From NCBI RefSeq assembly GCF_006540305.1, contig NZ_BJOR01000001.1:7378001-7442000 (forward strand): a DNA stretch of 64,000 nt, read 5' to 3'. Shown one piece after another: positions 7,975 through 15,984 of the stretch. Every line of letters begins with the position of its first letter. Position 1 is the stretch's first letter. The translations under genes were made by a program, and so were the position numbers. A model generated the notes under the pieces. The model ran no database searches. It was not told where the DNA came from and was given only the letters and a program-made list of their open reading frames with translations. This stretch comes from Streptomyces sp. 6-11-2 (GTDB taxonomy: Bacteria > Actinomycetota > Actinomycetes > Streptomycetales > Streptomycetaceae).

Positions 7975-8351
7975 TGGAACTGCACATCGACGTCCCCTGG
8001 ATCCTGCAGGTCGCCGAACTCGCGGGAGCGGGGGACCCCGCCCCCGACGACTACGGGGTGCCCGTGGCCGCGGTCGCCTGCCACCGTGCCGAACTGCTGG
8101 GAACACCCGTCTACGACGGCCCCTACGCCCGCGCCGCCGCCCTCGTGCACATCCTCGGCCGTTGTCGCTGGCTCGAGCGCTCCAACATGGCCGTGGCCGC
8201 GGCGACGGGTGTGATGTACCTGGAGGCCTCCGGCATCCCGGTCAAGCCCACCCGCGAGGACGCCATCGCCCTGCGCGACCTGCTACGCGATCCCGGCTGC
8301 ACCGCCAAGAGGATCGCCGGCCTGCTGCGCGCCTGGCCGCAGGCCACCTGA
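7974..8351 (+). CDS. Fic/Doc-like toxin component, active-site motif degenerate
   Basis: A 125-residue protein of the actinobacterial group annotated as the toxin of fic-family toxin-antitoxin systems. It starts MELHIDVPWILQVAEL and carries DDYGVPVAAVACHRAELLGTPVY, then a helix-loop-helix where Fic proteins have HPFxDGNxR. Here that region reads GRCRWLERSNMAVAAATG, so the catalytic His and the anion-binding GN are absent (E68, R69, S70 and N71 occupy the loop). Either this subgroup uses different chemistry or it is inactive. The start codon overlaps the antitoxin stop codon. Confidence 0.75.
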   Translation: MELHIDVPWILQVAELAGAGDPAPDDYGVPVAAVACHRAELLGTPVYDGPYARAAALVHILGRCRWLERSNMAVAAATGVMYLEASGIPVKPTREDAIALRDLLRDPGCTAKRIAGLLRAWPQAT

Positions 8352-8577
8352 TCCGCGCTCCCCGGGCAGCCGGACGGCGAGCGCCCTCCCGTGCCGGTCG
8401 CATCAGACCTGCCGCCCCGCACCGGGCGGCTCCGCCGCCTTCCGGTGCGCTCGGCGCAACGCCGTGGCGCTGAGCGGCCAGAAACCATCCGCTGGCCCGG
8501 TGAAGGTGTCAAGGGTTCCAGGCGCACTTCTCCCTGCGGGCGGACGCTGAATTGAACTAGTTGTTTAAAACGGCCTG

Positions 8578-8607
8578 TTGACTTCCCTGTGTGTGCTGCC
8601 CCATCCT
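8578..8607 (+). promoter_or_regulatory. Leaderless promoter of the helix-turn-helix gene
   Basis: TTGACT (8578-8583) and CATCCT (8602-8607) are 18 bp apart, and the ATG at 8614 begins six bases after the -10 box. No ribosome site precedes the ATG. The 8352-8577 stretch upstream has no gene; a short AT-rich run (TTGTTTAAAA) lies just before the -35 box. Confidence 0.55.
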
Positions 8608-8613
8608 CGACTC

Positions 8614-9063
8614 ATGGCGTCGACTTCTGATCAGCACACCGACCCCTTCACGCCTCCGCATCCGGAGCAGGCGCGGGCGCGGCGCGTCTACGCGTCCCTG
8701 CTCCGGATCGCCGAGCGGCACGCTGCTACCGACGAGCAACGCCGGCGACAGGTCCACCCCTCGGTCGTCGCGCCGCACGAGGCCGTCCGACTCGTGTCGT
8801 TCCTGCTCAGCGGGGCGGCACAGCCGGATGACGGCGAACCGGAGGTGGATCGGGCCGACATCACGGCCGCGTTGAGTCTCGTCCCGCTGGTTCGCGGGGA
8901 AATGGACGAACTGGAGACCGGACTGCTCCAGATGGCACGAGGCCGTGGCATGACCTGGCAGGAGATCGCCTTCGGGCTCGGGCTCGGCACCCCGCAGGCG
9001 GCCAGGCAGCGGTACGAGCGACTGGCCGGGCGTGCCGCAGCCGACGCGGAGAACCCGGAGTAG
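8614..9063 (+). CDS. Helix-turn-helix DNA-binding protein
   Basis: A 149-residue cytoplasmic protein. The N-terminal half is charged and helical; the C-terminal part carries GMTWQEIAFGLGLGTPQAARQRYERL, a clear helix-turn-helix of the sigma-70 region 4 or RNA polymerase-associated type (TWQEIA, then a recognition helix with QAARQRYERL). Similar small Streptomyces proteins are annotated only as DNA-binding. The start at 8614 is chosen from the promoter geometry (leaderless) and because the upstream dozen codons lack a ribosome site. It faces the wHTH gene at 9155-9796 tail to tail. Confidence 0.75.
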   Translation: MASTSDQHTDPFTPPHPEQARARRVYASLLRIAERHAATDEQRRRQVHPSVVAPHEAVRLVSFLLSGAAQPDDGEPEVDRADITAALSLVPLVRGEMDELETGLLQMARGRGMTWQEIAFGLGLGTPQAARQRYERLAGRAAADAENPE

Positions 9064-9154
9064 AGGAGCCGGCCCCGGGGCTGCCCGGCCTGTTTCCTCG
9101 GGTCTGCCGACTCCGCGTCGGGCAGCAGCGGTTCAGCGCACGACGAGCGTGGCC

Positions 9155-9796
9155 TTATGCGGCGGATTCGGGCTGGGTCTCGGCCTTGGGGGCTGCCGTG
9201 GGCTCCGGCGGGTTGGGAGCGGTGTAGAAGACGGACGTGCCCTGCTTGCTGCGTCGAGCCTGGCTCCTGGCCACAAGGTTTTCGAGAGTGGTGCGCACGA
9301 CGTTGGTTTTGATGTCGCGGTCGGGGTGTGCCTGGCCGAGTGCCGTGGCGATTTCCGCCGCGGAGCGCGGCTCGCTCTGTTCGGTCAGGTGGCGGCGGAC
9401 GAGTTCGGCCAGAGTGGGTTGTGCCTTCTTCGCGGCGGCGTCGTTCTTGGGCGCGGGGCTTTTGGCGGATTGCTTCTTGGCCGTGGGCTGTTTCGCGGTC
9501 TCAGTCTTCGCCGTCTTCGCCTTCTTGCGAGGCTCGGCAGTGGCCTTCTTCCGGGGAGAGGGCACGGAGGCGCTGCCGACGGGCGCGGGCTCGGGGGCCG
9601 TTGCCGCGATGCCGAGTGCCTGCTGCATGCTCACCAGCAGGGTGTGGTCGTGCTGAAGGGCGTCCAACTGTGACTGCAACGCCGTGATTTCCGCCGTGAT
9701 GCGTTCCTGCTCCTTGACGTTGCGCTCGAGGTCGCTGGTTACCTGGTTGATGTACTGGGACGTCAACTCGGTGGCGGGAACCGTGGTTTCAGGCAT
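9155..9796 (-). CDS. Coiled-coil, lysine-rich winged-helix protein (nucleoid-type)
   Basis: A 213-residue protein in three parts. Residues about 10-65 form a heptad-rich coiled coil (SDLERNVKEQERITAEITAL), 75-135 is a Lys/Ala/Pro/Thr-rich tail like those of histone H1-type or HU-tail nucleoid proteins, and about 135-195 is a winged-helix domain (LAELVRRHLTEQ, AEIATALGQAHPD, VRTTLENLVARSQ) ending in a wing (QGTSVFYTAP). The layout suggests a DNA-bridging or regulatory chromatin protein that oligomerises through the coiled coil. AAGGAGAG lies just before the ATG at 9796. Function is inferred from architecture only. Confidence 0.8.
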   Translation of the reverse strand: MPETTVPATELTSQYINQVTSDLERNVKEQERITAEITALQSQLDALQHDHTLLVSMQQALGIAATAPEPAPVGSASVPSPRKKATAEPRKKAKTAKTETAKQPTAKKQSAKSPAPKNDAAAKKAQPTLAELVRRHLTEQSEPRSAAEIATALGQAHPDRDIKTNVVRTTLENLVARSQARRSKQGTSVFYTAPNPPEPTAAPKAETQPESAA

Positions 9797-9885
9797 CCTT
9801 CTCTCCTTGCTCCGTGCCGGGCGAAGCCTGCGTGCCAGGTGCAGAGAGTCAGGCGGCAGGTACTCCGGCTGGGGGGTCTGGCCCA

Positions 9886-10310
9886 GTGATGATAGGCCGG
9901 GTATATCACTTGTTGACCGCCCACTTCGGCCAGTATGACGTTCAGCCCTTGCCGCGCGAGCGGATTCACGCTCAAGTGGAGGCATTACCAGGCCAAGAAG
10001 CATTGCCGCCGAGTGGCTGTGTGGCCGGGCAGCCATGTGTGCGCGGGCATTCCCCGAATTCGCGGCCGTCGCCCTGCCGCAACGCGGCTTCCTGGTGCGG
10101 GCGGTGCGGTTCATGGCACGCGACGCGAGCATCCGGCACGCCCACGCCGACGCGCTGTTGTCCAGCACGCCACAGGGAAAGTGCGCCTACCTCGACGCCG
10201 ATGTGCGCGATTCGCGAAAGGTCCTCACCCAGGCGGCCTGGACGCTGGACCTCGACCGGCCCGCCGGAGGACTTCCTCACAGGCCGGGGGGCCGGATCAC
10301 GCTGCCGTGA
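9886..10310 (+). pseudogene. Decayed SAM-dependent methyltransferase (DUF574 type)
   Basis: Pieces of one methyltransferase are in different frames. The first (from GTG 9886) reads GRVYHLLTAHFGQYDV, resembling the N-terminal ARVYDYLLGG motif. Shifted one frame further on, FPEFAAVALPQRGFLVRAVRFMARDASIR and CAYLDADVRDSRKVLTQAAWTLDLDRPAGG match the family's later segments. The glycine-rich SAM-binding stretch that should follow ASIR is missing, and the protein stops before its C-terminal half. So at least one frameshift and two deletions have occurred; the gene is dead. Confidence 0.65.
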
Positions 10311-10323
10311 CCCGGCCCCCCGG
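10284..10323. terminator. Strong GC hairpin after the methyltransferase relic
   Basis: An 18-bp stem with one mismatch (left arm 10284-10301, right arm 10306-10323) and a CTGC loop. It lies at the stop of the decayed methyltransferase and could serve transcripts from either side. Confidence 0.55.
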
Positions 10324-10375
10324 CCCGAACGTTCCGGGGCGGCGCCGCTCCCCCGCGGTGGCGCCCCGTTCGTGC

Positions 10376-10579
10376 TCACGCCGCCGCCGGCCGCTCCGCC
10401 AGGAGATATCGCGTCCAGGGCCGCACGTCGGCGAACCGCGGCTCGGTGAACCCGACGGCACGGAGCACGTCCGCGTACTGCCGCACGTCGACGGCGGACA
10501 GGGGATCCTCCGGCACCTGCCCGTGCGCGACACCGTGGACCATCATCCCGGCGATGGCGCGGGTCACCCGGGGAGCCAC
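10376..10579 (-). pseudogene. C-terminal fragment of a second methyltransferase
   Basis: About 67 codons in one frame ending with VDVRQYADVLRAVGFTEPRFADVRPWTRYLLAER, the C-terminal part of a class I SAM-dependent methyltransferase. The N-terminal catalytic domain is absent upstream. The first codons (MAPRVTRAIAGMMVHGVAHG) may belong to the same broken gene. It lies beside another methyltransferase relic on the opposite strand, which points to local deletion and rearrangement. Confidence 0.5.
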
Positions 10580-10686
10580 CGGGCCGCTCGGGCCGCCTCA
10601 CCGGCGGGGTCAGTGTGACGGATCCCGCACCGCGCCCCTTGCGGAAAGGGTGGCCCGCACCCTCACCAGGGCCGATCGTGGACGAT

Positions 10687-11574
10687 ATGAACGATCACCG
10701 CACGGCACCCGGTGAGGTCCGCCGTTTCTGGGGCCGGCTCGGTCTCACCGGGCTGGTCGACGTCCATACGCACTTCATGCCCGAGCGCGTCCTGCACAAG
10801 GTCTGGGACTACTTCGACGCGCAGGGACCGCTGACCGGTGGGCTCGAGTGGCCGATCGCCTACCGGAAGGACGAGGCGGCTCGTACGGCCGCTCTGCGGG
10901 AGTTCGGCGTCAGGGCCTTCACCGCGATGCTCTACCCGCACAAACCAGGCATGGCCCGGTGGCTGAACGGATGGGCGGCCGACTTCGCCCGTCGCACCCC
11001 CGACTGCCTGCACACCGCCACCCTGTACCCCGAGCCGGACGTCGAGACGTACGTCCGCGAGGCCGTCGAAGCGGGCGCCCGCGTGTTCAAGGCGCATGTA
11101 CAGGTGGGGGCCTACGACCCGGCCGACGAACTTCTCCAGCAGGCATGGGGGTTGCTCGCCGAGGCGCGGATCCCGGTGGTGATCCACTGCGGCTCGGGGC
11201 CCGCCCCTGGCAAGCACACCGGCCCCGAGCCGATCGCCCGGGTGCTGGCGCGGCACCCGGAACTGCGCCTGATCGTCGCGCACATGGGGATGCCCGAGTA
11301 CGAGGACTTCCTCGGCCTCGCCGAGCGGTACGGGCAGGTGCGGCTGGACACGACGATGGCGTTCACCGACTTCACCGAGGGATTCATGCCGTTCCCGCGC
11401 CGGGCCCTGCCCCGGCTCGCGGCGCTCGGCGACCGCGTCCTGCTCGGCTCCGACTTCCCCAACATCCCCTATCCCTACGTACATCAGCTCGACGCCCTGG
11501 AGCGGCTGGGGCTCGGACCGGAGTGGCTGCGGGCCGTGTGCCACGACAACGCGGCAGGACTGTTCGGGCTGTGA
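10687..11574 (+). CDS. Amidohydrolase 2 family metal-dependent hydrolase
   Basis: About 295 residues of a TIM-barrel amidohydrolase. The HxH metal motif is VDVHTHF (His27 and His29), strand-end histidines occur in PVVIHCGSG and LIVAHMG, and the catalytic Asp is in LLGSDFPNIPYPY. Relatives include decarboxylases and lactone or ester hydrolases acting on aromatic or sugar-acid metabolites. It is cytoplasmic and apparently monocistronic. Start choice is uncertain: ATG 10687 is used; GTG 10678 is in frame and neither has a strong ribosome site. The substrate is unknown. Confidence 0.82.
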   Translation: MNDHRTAPGEVRRFWGRLGLTGLVDVHTHFMPERVLHKVWDYFDAQGPLTGGLEWPIAYRKDEAARTAALREFGVRAFTAMLYPHKPGMARWLNGWAADFARRTPDCLHTATLYPEPDVETYVREAVEAGARVFKAHVQVGAYDPADELLQQAWGLLAEARIPVVIHCGSGPAPGKHTGPEPIARVLARHPELRLIVAHMGMPEYEDFLGLAERYGQVRLDTTMAFTDFTEGFMPFPRRALPRLAALGDRVLLGSDFPNIPYPYVHQLDALERLGLGPEWLRAVCHDNAAGLFGL

Positions 11575-11731
11575 CGCGCAAGCGACGACAGCCCGCGAGC
11601 GTATGCCCGTTGCACTCGTGCGGCGTCGTCCGCCAGGGCCGAACAGCCTGATATCGGGGCCGACCGGACCCCTGCGCGTCCCGGCCGGCCTTGACGATGA
11701 TCAAGAGCATGGGGAGAAGGGAAAGCCACCA

Positions 11732-12223
11732 GTGATCGCTGTTGTAGGGCACGCCGATCTCAGCGCGTCGACGCTGGCCGTGCTGGAGGAGGAACTGCGT
11801 TCCCGTCTGGCCGCCTTCGCCCAGGCGGGAACGTCCGGGCTGGTGCGCGTCGGGAAGGGACTGCCGGTGGCGTTCGGGCGGGCCGCCCGGAAGGCGGGAC
11901 TGGCCCTGGTGACGGTCCTGCCGTCCTGCAACGGGGTACCCGCGCATGTCGCCGAGCCGGACCGGAAGGCGGCCGGGGAACTTCTGCTGCTGTCCCAGCA
12001 GGTGCGGCTGGTGGAGTACGACCCCGGTGATCGCTCCTCGTGTGTGACGGCCGATGAGGGCTTGCTGCGCTCGTGCGCGCGGGTGCTGGCCGTCTGGGAC
12101 GGCTCCCCTTCCTCGGGGCGGGACGCGACGGCGCACCTGGTGGCCTATGCCCGCAGCCACGGTGTCGACGTCGAGGTGCTCTGGCCGCAGGGGGCGGAGC
12201 ACGAGACCACCCGCGGGGCGTAG
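11732..12223 (+). CDS. Nucleotide-binding SLOG-like protein
   Basis: A 163-residue protein starting with a glycine-histidine strand-loop (VIAVVGHADLS), followed by alternating alpha/beta segments (LVRVGKGLPVAFGRAARKAG, LALVTVLPSC) and a late RVLAVWDGSPSSGRDATAHLVAYAR motif. That last WDG-P-x-S-G-(R/K)-x-T-A pattern is typical of actinobacterial SLOG/deoxyribosyltransferase-like Rossmann proteins that bind nucleotide-derived ligands. The GTG at 11732 follows GGAGAAGGG. It has no signal peptide or membrane segment. The exact ligand is unknown; it could hydrolyse or sense a nucleotide. Confidence 0.65.
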   Translation: MIAVVGHADLSASTLAVLEEELRSRLAAFAQAGTSGLVRVGKGLPVAFGRAARKAGLALVTVLPSCNGVPAHVAEPDRKAAGELLLLSQQVRLVEYDPGDRSSCVTADEGLLRSCARVLAVWDGSPSSGRDATAHLVAYARSHGVDVEVLWPQGAEHETTRGA

Positions 12224-12280
12224 CCCCGACCGCGACGCCCTACAGGCCGCCTCCCCAGGACCGGCGCCGTCCGAGGACCG

Positions 12281-12634
12281 TCACTGCGGCGGCGGCTTCC
12301 GCTCCGGCTGGTCCGCCCGCAGATCGGCGAGCAGCTCCGCCTGCCCCGCCAGCACACCCGACAGGATCGAGCGGGCCACCCGCATCAGCTCCGCCACCTC
12401 CAGGTTGGCCAGCGAGTAGTACACGTTCGACCCCTCCTTGCGGGTCCGCACCAGGTTCGCCCGCCGCAGCACCGCCAACTGCTGGGACAGGTGCGCGGGT
12501 TCGATCCCCACCTCGGGCAGCATCTCCGCGACCGCGTGCTCGCGCTCGCTCAGCAACTCCAGGACGCGGATACGGGCCGGGTGTCCGAGCGTCTTGAAGA
12601 ACTCGGCCTTCAGTTGGTACAGGGGCGTACTCAC
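12281..12634 (-). CDS. ArsR/SmtB family regulator without cysteines
   Basis: A 117-residue winged-helix repressor: QLKAEFFKTLGHPARIRVLELLSE (helices 1-2), then VGIEPAHLSQQLAVLRRANLVRTRKEGSNVYYSL as recognition helix and wing. The usual alpha-3 metal site (ELCVCDL) is replaced by ELLSEREHAVAEM and the chain has no cysteine, so it cannot sense thiophilic metals or persulfide through thiols. It follows the SulP gene by 63 bp on the same strand and probably controls it. The GTG at 12634 is preferred because GGGAGGGG precedes it; an in-frame GTG at 12697 would add 21 residues. Confidence 0.85.
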   Translation of the reverse strand: MSTPLYQLKAEFFKTLGHPARIRVLELLSEREHAVAEMLPEVGIEPAHLSQQLAVLRRANLVRTRKEGSNVYYSLANLEVAELMRVARSILSGVLAGQAELLADLRADQPERKPPPQ

Positions 12635-12697
12635 CCTGCCGTCCCCTCCCCGGCACGGTACGACCGGAACGGCCGGCCCACTCGGCATCGCATCCAC

Positions 12698-14434
12698 CTA
12701 CTCGTCAAGAACATGCGCCCTATCCTCGCGTGTCCTGTCGCGCCACTGTCCAGCCGGTGCCGTCGGCTCGGCCGGCAGGACTCCGGCCAGGTGCAGGTGA
12801 TCGCGTGCGGCGTGGATCGCCTCGGGCGTATGGACGTAGTCGCGGCCCTCGTGCTGAAGCAGTTCCAAAGCGCCGACGGAGTCGAGCACCTGCCGCTGCT
12901 CGGGACGGATCCCGGAGGCCAGGACGAGAATGCCGCGCCGGTTCAGCTTCTCCATCGCGTCCTTCAGGACGAGGGCGCCGGTGGCGTCCATCGTGGACAC
13001 CCGCGACATCCGCAGGACGACGACCTTCACGTCCGCCACCTCGGTCAGCTCCAACAGGAAGCGGTGCGCGGCGGCGAAGAACAGCGGACCGTCGATGCGG
13101 TAGGCGACGATGTGCTCGGCGAGCAGTTGGTGCTCCTCGTCGGTGTGGTCCCCCCGGTCGAGGGACACCTGGTCGAAGCGGGCCTCCTTCGCCACGGCCC
13201 GCAGGGCGAGGGCCCCGGCCGTGATCAGGCCGATGATCACGGCGTACACCAGGTCCAGAGCCAGCGTCGCGGCCGCTGTCAGGACAAGGATCACCGCGTC
13301 GGACCGGGTGGCCCGGGCCATCGCCTTCAGCGAGCCGACCTCGACCATGCGGATCGCGGTCGCCAGCAGCACGCCGGCCAGCGCCGCCAGCGGGATCTTC
13401 GACACCAGGGGAGCCGCCGCGAAGACGATCACCGCGAGGACGGCGGCGTGGGTGAGGGCGGCCAGCCGGGAGCGGGCGCCCGTGCGGACGTTGACGGCGG
13501 TGCGTGCGATGGCTCCGGTGGCCGGGACGCCGCCGAACAGCGGGGCGGCGATGTTGGCCAGCCCCTGGCCGAGCAGCTCCCGGTCCGGGTCGTGGCGCTG
13601 CCCCACCGTCATCGCGTCGGCGGCGGCCGCGGACATCAGCGACTCCAGCGCGGCCAGCGCGGCCACCGCCACGGCCGGGGCGAGCAGTGAGCCGAGCGAG
13701 CCGGGGTCGAGGAAGGAGAGGGAAGGCGCGGGCAGTCCCGCGGGCAGGTCGCCGATCGGCTTCGCGCCCAGCCCGGCGACCTGGGCCACGACCGTGGCGG
13801 CGATCACGGCGACGACGGAGAACGGCACGGTGGGCCGCCACCGCGCACCGGCGAGCATGAGCACGACGACGGACACCGCGAGCCCCACGGCGGTCCAGTC
13901 CGGCGCCTTCACGAACTCCTCGACCGCGTGCCAGGTGATGACGAGGACCTTGTCACCCTCGGGTTTGGGCACGCCCAGCGCGTTCGGCACCTGCTGCAGC
14001 CCGATCACTCCGGCGATGCCGAGCGTGAAGCCCTCGATGACGGGTGCCGGCACGTACTGCATGTAGCGCCCGGCCCTGAGCGCGGCGAGGGCGACGAGCA
14101 TCACGCCGGCCATCAGGCCCACCGTGAGAACGGCGGCCGGACGGTACTGGCCGACGATCGGCACCAGGACCACGGTCATCGCCCCGGTCGGCCCCGACAC
14201 CTGGAGATTCGACCCGCCGAACACGGCGGCCAGCGCGCCGGCGACCACCGCGGTCGCCAGACCCGCCTCGGCACCGAGCCCGGAAGACACCCCGAAGCCG
14301 AGGGCGAGCGGCAGCGCCACGATCGCCACCGTCAGCCCGGCGAGCAGGTCACGGCGCGGATCACGCCGCATCTGGGACAGATCCGCGCGGGAGGGCAGCA
14401 AGGAGGTGATCCGTTGATACAGCGGAACCGACAC
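12698..14434 (-). CDS. SulP family anion transporter with STAS domain
   Basis: A 578-residue membrane transporter. The N-terminal domain has about 11-12 hydrophobic segments, with DLLAGLTVAIVALPLALGFG and an SGPTGAMTVVLVPIV signature region typical of SulP sulfate/bicarbonate carriers (residues about 30-420). The C-terminal cytoplasmic STAS domain (about 440-550) has VVVLRMSRVSTMDATGALVL, with the conserved phosphorylatable-type loop. Substrate could be sulfate, bicarbonate or another dianion. Its mRNA leader contains an 11-bp hairpin, and a palindrome suited to an ArsR protein lies about 100 bp upstream. The downstream gene is the ArsR regulator. Confidence 0.92.
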   Translation of the reverse strand: MSVPLYQRITSLLPSRADLSQMRRDPRRDLLAGLTVAIVALPLALGFGVSSGLGAEAGLATAVVAGALAAVFGGSNLQVSGPTGAMTVVLVPIVGQYRPAAVLTVGLMAGVMLVALAALRAGRYMQYVPAPVIEGFTLGIAGVIGLQQVPNALGVPKPEGDKVLVITWHAVEEFVKAPDWTAVGLAVSVVVLMLAGARWRPTVPFSVVAVIAATVVAQVAGLGAKPIGDLPAGLPAPSLSFLDPGSLGSLLAPAVAVAALAALESLMSAAAADAMTVGQRHDPDRELLGQGLANIAAPLFGGVPATGAIARTAVNVRTGARSRLAALTHAAVLAVIVFAAAPLVSKIPLAALAGVLLATAIRMVEVGSLKAMARATRSDAVILVLTAAATLALDLVYAVIIGLITAGALALRAVAKEARFDQVSLDRGDHTDEEHQLLAEHIVAYRIDGPLFFAAAHRFLLELTEVADVKVVVLRMSRVSTMDATGALVLKDAMEKLNRRGILVLASGIRPEQRQVLDSVGALELLQHEGRDYVHTPEAIHAARDHLHLAGVLPAEPTAPAGQWRDRTREDRAHVLDE

Positions 14435-14485
14435 GACCCCTCAGCTTCCCCTCGCACAGCCCCCACCGGGGCGAGTCACACGGAA

Positions 14486-14515
14486 GCTGTGCCCCCGGCT
14501 ACCTGGGGGCACAGC
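14486..14515 (-). promoter_or_regulatory. Perfect 11-bp hairpin in the SulP leader
   Basis: GCTGTGCCCCC (14486-14496) and GGGGGCACAGC (14505-14515) pair perfectly around an 8-nt loop, 52 bp upstream of the SulP start codon. If transcription starts in the AT-rich region near 14530-14560, this is part of the mRNA leader and could act as an RNA stabiliser or attenuator. No known riboswitch fold is recognised. Confidence 0.5.
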
Positions 14516-14530
14516 GAATCCAGCATCTAA

Positions 14531-14551
14531 GCAATTGCGAAATTTAGCAAT
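14531..14551. promoter_or_regulatory. ArsR-type palindrome in the SulP/MFS intergenic region
   Basis: ATTGC (14534-14538) and GCAAT (14547-14551) flank 8 nt, giving ATTGC-N8-GCAAT; GCAATTGC at 14531-14538 is also a full palindrome. The spacing is like the ATTC-N8-GAAT sites of SqrR/BigR-type ArsR proteins. It sits in an unusually AT-rich patch (14525-14580) that probably holds promoters for both SulP and the divergent MFS gene. Confidence 0.45.
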
Positions 14552-14630
14552 CCTGAAATCCGATTTGTTCTGTTTGTGCGGATCAGAGGATGTCGCGGGG
14601 CGATGGGACACATCAGCCCCACGCTCCGGG

Positions 14631-14668
14631 AGCCGAGCCGAGCCGAGCCGAGCCGAGCCGAGCCGAGC
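14631..14668 (+). repeat. Pentanucleotide tandem repeat, AGCCG x7
   Basis: Seven exact copies of AGCCG run from 14631 to 14665, plus AGC. The array lies 63 bp upstream of the MFS start codon and about 45 bp upstream of its ribosome site, so in the leader or promoter of that gene. Such arrays can change copy number by slippage. Confidence 0.85.
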
Positions 14669-14731
14669 AGACAGGGGACCGCCCCGTAGGCTTCTCCCGC
14701 CAACTCGGTTCCGGTGAGGGAGGGGGAGAGC

Positions 14732-15949
14732 ATGAACGCCGGCATACAGCGCGGCGCGATCGCCGCCGTACAGGTACTCGGCCTCGCTGTCTGGCTCTCC
14801 ATGTCCGCGGTGGTTCCCACACTGCGCGGCGAGTGGGGGCTCGACTCCGCCGACGCCGTATGGCTGACCGCGTCGGTCCAACTCGGGTTCGTCACCGGCG
14901 CGCTCACCTCCGCCGCTCTCACCCTCGCCGACCGTCTTCCGCCCCAGCGCCTTCTCGCCGGCGGCGCCGCCGCGGCCGCCGTGTGCACGGTGCTGCTGGC
15001 CCTGTCGGTCGATCGGTTCGCCGCGGCCGTTCCGCTCCGCTTCGTGACCGGTGTGTGCCTGGCCGGTGTCTATCCGGTCGGCATGAAACTCATGGCTTCC
15101 TGGGCGCACGGCGCCGCACGCGGCAAGTCCATGGGGGTTCTCATCGCCGCCCTGACGCTCGGGTCGACCCTTCCGCACCTCATCGCCGGCGTCGGGTCAC
15201 TGCCCTGGCGGGGCGTTCTCCTGGTCGCGTCGGCCGCCGGGCTCCTGGCCTCCTGCATCGCGCTGGCCTTCATCCGCGTCGGCCCCCATGCCGCCCCGGC
15301 CGCGCCCGCCCGCAACCCCCGCTACGCCCTGACCATGTTCACCCAGCGCGGCCCCCGCTCGGCCAACCTCGGCTACTTCGGGCACATGTGGGAGCTCTAC
15401 GCCCTGTGGACCTGGATCCCCGCCTTTCTCGCCGCCACGGACAGCGCCGGTCACCTCCCCGGATCGGTCGAGGTCACCGTGTTCCTCACCATGGGGGTCG
15501 GCGGCGTCGTCGGCTGTCTGCTCGGCGGCTGGGGCGCCGACCGCTTCGGCCGCCCTCCCGCCGCCATCGCGGCCCTGGTCACCAGTGGCCTGTGCTGTCT
15601 GCTCTCCCCACTGCTCGTCCACTCCCCGCCGGCCCTCGTGGTCGCGTTCTGCGTCCTCTGGGGCGCCGCCGTGATCGCCGACTCCGGAGTGTTCTCCACC
15701 GCCCTCAGCGAGGTCGCCGACTCCCGCTACATCGGAACGGCCCTCACGGCCCAGACCGCGATCGGGTTCGCCCTCACCGTCGTCAGCATCCAGCTGATCC
15801 CCCTCCTCGCCGACGCCGTCGGCTGGCGTTACGCGTTCCTCCTCCTGGGCCCCGGCCCCTTGGCCGGCGCCCTCGCCATGCGCGCCCTGAGAACCGGAAC
15901 CGGCCCCACCGAGCGTGCGGGACGAGGGCGTACCGCCCTGCGGCTCTGA
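14732..15949 (+). CDS. MFS transporter
   Basis: A 405-residue major facilitator with 12 predicted membrane segments. The N-terminal half starts GAIAAVQVLGLAVWLSMSAVVPTL and has a loop 2-3 motif-A-like ALTLADRLPPQRLLAGG; the second copy is GCLLGGWGADRFGRPPAAIAAL. The sequence is of the cyanate/nitroimidazole-type or drug-exporter clade, but I cannot fix the substrate. GGGGGAGAG precedes the ATG at 14732. It is transcribed away from SulP, and its leader contains the seven-copy AGCCG array. No other gene shares its transcript. Confidence 0.85.
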   Translation: MNAGIQRGAIAAVQVLGLAVWLSMSAVVPTLRGEWGLDSADAVWLTASVQLGFVTGALTSAALTLADRLPPQRLLAGGAAAAAVCTVLLALSVDRFAAAVPLRFVTGVCLAGVYPVGMKLMASWAHGAARGKSMGVLIAALTLGSTLPHLIAGVGSLPWRGVLLVASAAGLLASCIALAFIRVGPHAAPAAPARNPRYALTMFTQRGPRSANLGYFGHMWELYALWTWIPAFLAATDSAGHLPGSVEVTVFLTMGVGGVVGCLLGGWGADRFGRPPAAIAALVTSGLCCLLSPLLVHSPPALVVAFCVLWGAAVIADSGVFSTALSEVADSRYIGTALTAQTAIGFALTVVSIQLIPLLADAVGWRYAFLLLGPGPLAGALAMRALRTGTGPTERAGRGRTALRL

Positions 15950-15984
15950 TCACGCCGCCGCGGGCACCCGAGCACTGCCCGGGC

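Noticed and set aside
14486..14515. Leader hairpin as a known riboswitch (S-box, SAM or sulfate related)
   Set aside because: A single stem with an 8-nt loop and no conserved junction; nothing matches known riboswitch cores.
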